From Streptomyces sp. NRRL F-5727 (GTDB taxonomy: Bacteria > Actinomycetota > Actinomycetes > Streptomycetales > Streptomycetaceae), in NCBI RefSeq assembly GCF_000719555.1, contig NZ_JOGX01000119.1:1-16645 (forward strand): a DNA stretch of 16,645 nucleotides. The letters are read 5' to 3'. A model generated the notes under the pieces. That model saw nothing but the letters and a program-made list of their open reading frames with translations, was not told the origin of the DNA and searched no databases. Below are positions 13,380 through 16,645 of this stretch, piece after piece. Position 1 is the first letter of the stretch. Every line of letters begins with the position of its first letter. Position numbers and translations under genes: made by a program.

Positions 13380-14876
13380 ATGAGCACAGACGACAAGAAC
13401 CGCGCCATCGCCGCCGCGATCCTCCCCCTCGTCGGCGGCGCCGGGAACATCGACTCCGTGGCCCACTGCATGACCCGGCTCCGGCTGGGTCTGCGCGACC
13501 GCTCGCTCGTCCAGGACGAGGCCCTGAAGGCCCTGCCGTCCGTGATGGGCGTGGTGGAGGACGACACGTACCAGATCGTCCTGGGCCCCGGCACGGTCGC
13601 CCGCGTGACCCCCGCGTTCGAGGCCCTGGTGGCCGAAGGGGCCGGCGCCGAACCGGCCCGCTCCGCGCAGGAGCTCGCCGACAAGGGCGCCGCCCTGAAG
13701 GCGGCCCGGAAGGCGAAGAACGCCACCCCGTTCAAGCTCTTCCTGCGGAAGATCGCGAACATCTTCGTCCCGCTGATCCCCGCCCTCATCGGCTGCGGCA
13801 TCATCGCCGGCCTCAACGGCCTGCTGGTCAACCTCGGCTGGCTGCCCGGCGTCACCCCGGCGCTCGCCGCCGTCGCGAGCGGCTTCATGGCCCTCATCGC
13901 GGTCTTCGTCGGCTACAACACGGCCAAGGAGTTCGGCGGCACGCCGATCCTCGGCGGCGCGGTCGCCGCCATCATCGTCTACGCGGGCGTGGCCAAGATC
14001 GAGGTCTTCGGCCAGGCCCTCTCCCCCGGCCAGGGCGGTGTGCTCGGCGCGCTGGGCGCGGCCGTCCTCGCCGTGTACGTGGAGAAGTGGTGCCGCCGCT
14101 GGGTGCCGGAGTCGCTGGACGTGCTGGTCACCCCGACGCTCACCGTGCTCGTCTCCGGCCTCGTCACGGTCTTCGGCCTGATGTTCCTGGCGGGCGAGGT
14201 CTCGCAGGCCATCGGCGACGTCGCCGACTGGCTGCTGGCGAACGCGGGCGCCGGCGCCGGATTCCTGCTCGGCGGGCTGTTCCTGCCGCTGGTGATGCTC
14301 GGCCTCCACCAGGCCCTCATCCCGATCCACACCACCCTGATCGAGCAGCAGGGCTACACCGTCCTCCTGCCGATCCTGGCGATGGCGGGCGCGGGCCAGG
14401 TCGGCGCGGCCATGGCGGTCTACCTGAAGCTGCCCCGCAACGGCTCCCTCCGCCGCACCATCAAGTCCGCCCTGCCGACCGGCTTCCTCGGCGTCGGCGA
14501 GCCGCTGATCTACGGCGTGTCGCTGCCGCTGGGCCGCCCCTTCGTCACGGCCTGCGTCGGCGGCGCGTTCGGCGGCGGCTTCGTCGGCCTCTTCAGCATG
14601 CTGGGCGACAAGGTCGGCTCCACCGCCATCGGCCCGTCCGGCTGGGCGCTCTTCCCGCTCCTCGACGGCAACAAGGGCCTCGGCTCGACCATCGCGATCT
14701 ACGCGGGCGGTCTGCTCGTCGGCTATCTCGCCGGCTTCGTCGCCACCTACTTCTGGGGCTTCAGCCGGGCGATGATCGAGGAGTTCGACGTGGACCCGGA
14801 GGCCGCGGCGACGCCCGAGCCGGTGGCGGCCGGCGGTCCCGCCGCCGACCCCGACCCCGAGCCCGTGAAGGTCTGA
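13380..14876 (+). CDS. murP: PTS transporter EIIBC, probably for N-acetylmuramic acid
   Basis: This 498-residue fusion has an EIIB domain (about 1-85) with the phosphorylated cysteine in AHCMTRLRL (Cys30) and an EIIC membrane domain (about 120-465). IANIFVPLIPALIGCGIIAG and the glucose-superfamily motif GVGEPLIYGVSLP (Glu374) stand out. It has no EIIA domain, so phosphate must come from a separate EIIA-Crr protein, as in E. coli MurP. The ATG at 13380 follows a modest GAAGG site, 41 bases after murQ. The C-terminal 30 residues are Pro/Ala/Glu-rich and probably disordered. Substrate assignment rests on linkage to murQ; beta-glucosides are the family alternative. Confidence 0.85.
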   Translation: MSTDDKNRAIAAAILPLVGGAGNIDSVAHCMTRLRLGLRDRSLVQDEALKALPSVMGVVEDDTYQIVLGPGTVARVTPAFEALVAEGAGAEPARSAQELADKGAALKAARKAKNATPFKLFLRKIANIFVPLIPALIGCGIIAGLNGLLVNLGWLPGVTPALAAVASGFMALIAVFVGYNTAKEFGGTPILGGAVAAIIVYAGVAKIEVFGQALSPGQGGVLGALGAAVLAVYVEKWCRRWVPESLDVLVTPTLTVLVSGLVTVFGLMFLAGEVSQAIGDVADWLLANAGAGAGFLLGGLFLPLVMLGLHQALIPIHTTLIEQQGYTVLLPILAMAGAGQVGAAMAVYLKLPRNGSLRRTIKSALPTGFLGVGEPLIYGVSLPLGRPFVTACVGGAFGGGFVGLFSMLGDKVGSTAIGPSGWALFPLLDGNKGLGSTIAIYAGGLLVGYLAGFVATYFWGFSRAMIEEFDVDPEAAATPEPVAAGGPAADPDPEPVKV

Positions 14877-14913
14877 CGCCGGAAGACCTCTTCCGTACGG
14901 CTCCGAAGGACGA

Positions 14914-14950
14914 GGCCCCGCCCCCGCGCACGTGTCGCGGGCGCGGGGCC
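14914..14950. terminator. hairpin between convergent operons
   Basis: GGCCCCGC (14914-14921) and CCCGCG (14923-14928) pair with CGCGGG (14936-14941) and GCGGGGCC (14943-14950) around a seven-base loop, with one C-C mismatch. It lies 37 bases below the murP stop and 7 bases below the stop of the converging regulator gene, so it can serve both. No T-run is present on either side. Confidence 0.7.
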
Positions 14951-14957
14951 CCGGGCG

Positions 14958-16019
14958 CTAGCTGAGCCAGCCCTTCTCGTGCGCGAGGAGGGCCGCCTCC
15001 ACCCGGTTCGCCGCGCCCAGCCGGCGCATGATCGCGGCCAGGTGCTTCCGGTAGGTGCGGACGGACATGCCCAGCTGGCGGGCGGCCGTCTCGTCCTTGT
15101 CCGCCTCCCTGAGCATCGCGAGGATGTCCCGCTCGACGTCCGACGGCAGGTCCACCTCCTCGCTCGGCAGCTCCTCCGCCGCCTCCCACATCCGCTCGAA
15201 GAGCGTGACCAGCGTCGCCACCAGACCCGGCTCACGGACGAGGAGGGCGCCCCGGGCGGTGTGCGCGGGGTCGATGGGGGTGAGCGCCGCCGACCGGTCG
15301 ACGATGATGACCCGCTCGATCGGCTGGTGGGAGACCCGCACCTCGGCCCCGTGCGCGACCAGTTCCCGCATGTACGTGAGGGTGGGCTCGTCCTGCAGGA
15401 TCGCGGCGCCCATGATGGTGCGCAGCCGGACGCCGCGGCGCAGCAGCCGCATGTTGATCGGGTGCGAGACGGCGATGGACTCCTCCGCGAGGACCCCGGT
15501 GGGTTCGGTGGTCAGGTCCTCGGTGCGGGCGAAGAAGGTCAGCTCGTCGATGGCCTCCCGCACCGCGTCGATGCCGTGCAGCTGGGCGATCATCTGGCCC
15601 TCGCCGGCCTGGTCGTCGTGCGGCGGGGGGACGGCCGTCCAGCACTCCATGAAGAGCGACTCGATGACCGAGCGGCGGGTGGCCTCGGTCTCCAGCTCCT
15701 CGCGCAGGGTGCGCAGCCGGCTCTCCACGAGGGCGTCGACCGCGCGGGCCGGCGGGACGGCGCGGATCACGCCGTGGGCGCCGCCGGTGGCCAGGCCCAG
15801 GACCAGCAGCCGTTCCAGTACCTCGCGGCCCGCCTCCGCGGCTCCGGCCCCCGGTCTCGGGCCGTCCGCCGCCGCTGCCGCTGCCGCCGTTCTCTCCCCG
15901 TCGGGTGCACCGGTCTCCGGTCTGCCGGTCGCCGCCGAGGCGGATCCGCGGCGCAGGAGGGCGCGGTACGCCTCTTCCTCTTCCTCGGTCACTCCCAGAA
16001 ACGAGAGCAAGTTGCTCAC
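14958..16019 (-). CDS. LuxR-type regulator with TrmB-like N-terminal and middle regions
   Basis: This is a 353-residue protein. The C-terminal 60 residues form a LuxR/GerE-like helix-turn-helix (DVERDILAMLREADKDET, then AARQLGMSVRTYRKHLAAIM and RRLGAANRVEAAL). The N-terminus, LLSFLGVTEEEEEAYRALLR, resembles the first helices of a TrmB-like winged helix, but it is followed by a 50-residue Ala/Gly-rich, probably disordered insert. The middle (about 130-290) resembles the effector part of TrmB-type regulators common in Streptomyces. The GTG start at 16019 has a very strong AAAGGGGGG ribosome binding site. It is divergent from a small secreted peptide gene. Targets and ligand are unknown. Confidence 0.8.
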   Translation of the reverse strand: MSNLLSFLGVTEEEEEAYRALLRRGSASAATGRPETGAPDGERTAAAAAAADGPRPGAGAAEAGREVLERLLVLGLATGGAHGVIRAVPPARAVDALVESRLRTLREELETEATRRSVIESLFMECWTAVPPPHDDQAGEGQMIAQLHGIDAVREAIDELTFFARTEDLTTEPTGVLAEESIAVSHPINMRLLRRGVRLRTIMGAAILQDEPTLTYMRELVAHGAEVRVSHQPIERVIIVDRSAALTPIDPAHTARGALLVREPGLVATLVTLFERMWEAAEELPSEEVDLPSDVERDILAMLREADKDETAARQLGMSVRTYRKHLAAIMRRLGAANRVEAALLAHEKGWLS

Positions 16020-16060
16020 GTATCCCCCCCTTTGACGATCGATCAAGGCTGCCCCGTGGG

Positions 16061-16090
16061 AATCTTCAGCCGCCCGGACTGGTGTGTCAA
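16061..16090 (-). promoter_or_regulatory. promoter of the LuxR/TrmB-like regulator
   Basis: On the minus strand TTGACA (16085-16090) is followed after 18 bases by AAGATT (16061-16066), the same geometry as the biosynthetic operon promoter. About 35 bases of leader precede the GTG. The rest of the 288-base divergent region (16020-16307) shows no gene; I could not pick a convincing promoter for the plus-strand peptide. Confidence 0.55.
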
Positions 16091-16307
16091 TGGTGGAATG
16101 CCCGGTATTCAGCGGTTTTGTCGCAGGTGTTTCTGCCAGGCGTGTGCAACATGAGGAACCCGGGCGTGCAGCAAGCTGCGCGCTTTCGGCCCCCTGACGG
16201 GCCCCGCGAGACGGCAGAGTCTTCCTCACAAGCGAAAGCGCGAACAGCGCGGAAGCGAAGCAGAGCCGCACAGGGCACACCCCCCGTTCAGGACCGAGGA
16301 GACCACC

Positions 16308-16577
16308 GTGAACAGCACCGCGAACCGCACGAAGTCGTCCCACCGCCGCGTGCGCGCCTCCGTCGTGGCCCTGCTGACCGCGGGCCTGCTGGCCACCGGC
16401 GCGCAGGGCGCGGCCTTCGCCGCCGACGAGCCGGCGGCCGTGTCGGCGCAGCCGGCGGGCGGGGCCCCGGACTCCCCGTTCGACCACATCGGCGGCGGCG
16501 TGCGGGACGTGCTCGGCCGGATCGGCGACCTGCTGCCGGAGCTCCCGCTCCCGAAGAACAACAACGACTGGAAGTAG
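16308..16577 (+). CDS. small secreted peptide, function unknown
   Basis: This 89-residue precursor has a Sec-type signal peptide: a basic start (RTKSSHRRVR), a hydrophobic core (ASVVALLTAGLLATG) and a likely cleavage after AFA near residue 38. The mature part is about 50 residues: an Ala/Pro-rich stretch, an amphipathic segment (HIGGGVRDVLGRIGDLLPEL) and an odd polar tail, LPKNNNDWK. It contains no cysteine. The GTG start has GAGGAG 8 bases upstream. It is divergent from the LuxR/TrmB-like regulator, which suggests a functional link such as signalling, but no homologue of known function is recognised. A short wall-associated or signalling peptide are both possible. Confidence 0.72.
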   Translation: MNSTANRTKSSHRRVRASVVALLTAGLLATGAQGAAFAADEPAAVSAQPAGGAPDSPFDHIGGGVRDVLGRIGDLLPELPLPKNNNDWK

Positions 16578-16583
16578 TCCGCC

Positions 16584-16601
16584 GGGGCCGGCCACGGCCC
16601 C
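16584..16601 (+). terminator. hairpin after the secreted peptide gene
   Basis: GGGGCCG and CGGCCCC form a 7-bp stem with a four-base loop, seven bases after the stop codon. No T-run follows. The sequence to the window end is a degenerate repeat of CACGGCCC/GACGGCCC units. Confidence 0.55.
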
Positions 16602-16645
16602 ACGGCCCCGCCGCCCGACGGCCCCACGGCCCGACGGCCCCACCG

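Noticed and set aside
14958..16643. A 561-codon version of the regulator gene reaching to the window end
   Set aside because: The extension runs antisense through the secreted peptide gene and past a strong ribosome binding site, GTG and promoter; the start at 16019 is far better.
16602..16645. Degenerate ACGGCCCC repeats at the window end
   Set aside because: This is low-complexity GC sequence after a stop codon. It is too short and irregular to call an array, and it is cut by the window edge.

Overview
The window is high-GC actinobacterial DNA, almost certainly Streptomyces. Codons end mostly in G or C, GTG starts are common, and there is a single TTA codon in all recognised genes. The families present (DUF4031, a TrmB/LuxR-like regulator, Cmx-type efflux, RpiR-MurQ-PTS) are typical of that genus. 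I see no rRNA, tRNA, CRISPR array or transposase gene.

Region 1 (1-5375, minus strand) is a biosynthetic operon read right to left: MaoC-like dehydratase, two SAM-dependent methyltransferases, an AurF-like diiron N-oxygenase, a truncated class II synthetase-like amino acid:carrier-protein ligase, an AcpS-type phosphopantetheinyl transferase, a free-standing carrier protein, and the start of metK, which is cut by the window edge. The genes overlap or lie close together behind one recognisable promoter (-35 TTGACA, 18-base spacer, -10 TAGATT). The simplest reading is that an amino acid is loaded on the carrier protein, N-oxidised and methylated, with metK supplying SAM. I cannot name the product. 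The only TTA codon in the window lies in the phosphopantetheinyl transferase, so activation of the carrier protein may depend on bldA.

Region 2 (5456-8323, minus strand) holds a cystathionine gamma-synthase-type PLP enzyme, closed by a terminator that abuts the operon promoter, and a 14-helix DHA2 efflux transporter with a strong terminator. The transporter promoter carries two CsoR-like palindromes, one between -35 and -10 and one just downstream.

Region 3 (8418-11367) has an HD-domain protein (plus) facing a DUF4031 protein and a small Cys-containing protein (minus). Between the two convergent stop codons lies a 1.5-kb cassette with a Cmx/CmrA-like efflux gene. It is bounded by imperfect inverted repeats and CTAG on each side, and each CTAG supplies the stop codon of one neighbouring gene. 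This looks like a transposed passenger segment without a transposase.

Region 4 (11444-14950, plus strand) is an N-acetylmuramic acid operon: RpiR/MurR regulator, MurQ etherase and PTS EIIBC, with a perfect 23-bp palindrome at the regulator start and a bidirectional-type hairpin at the end.

Region 5 (14958-16645) is a LuxR/TrmB-like regulator (minus) divergent from a small secreted peptide (plus), a possible regulator-peptide pair.
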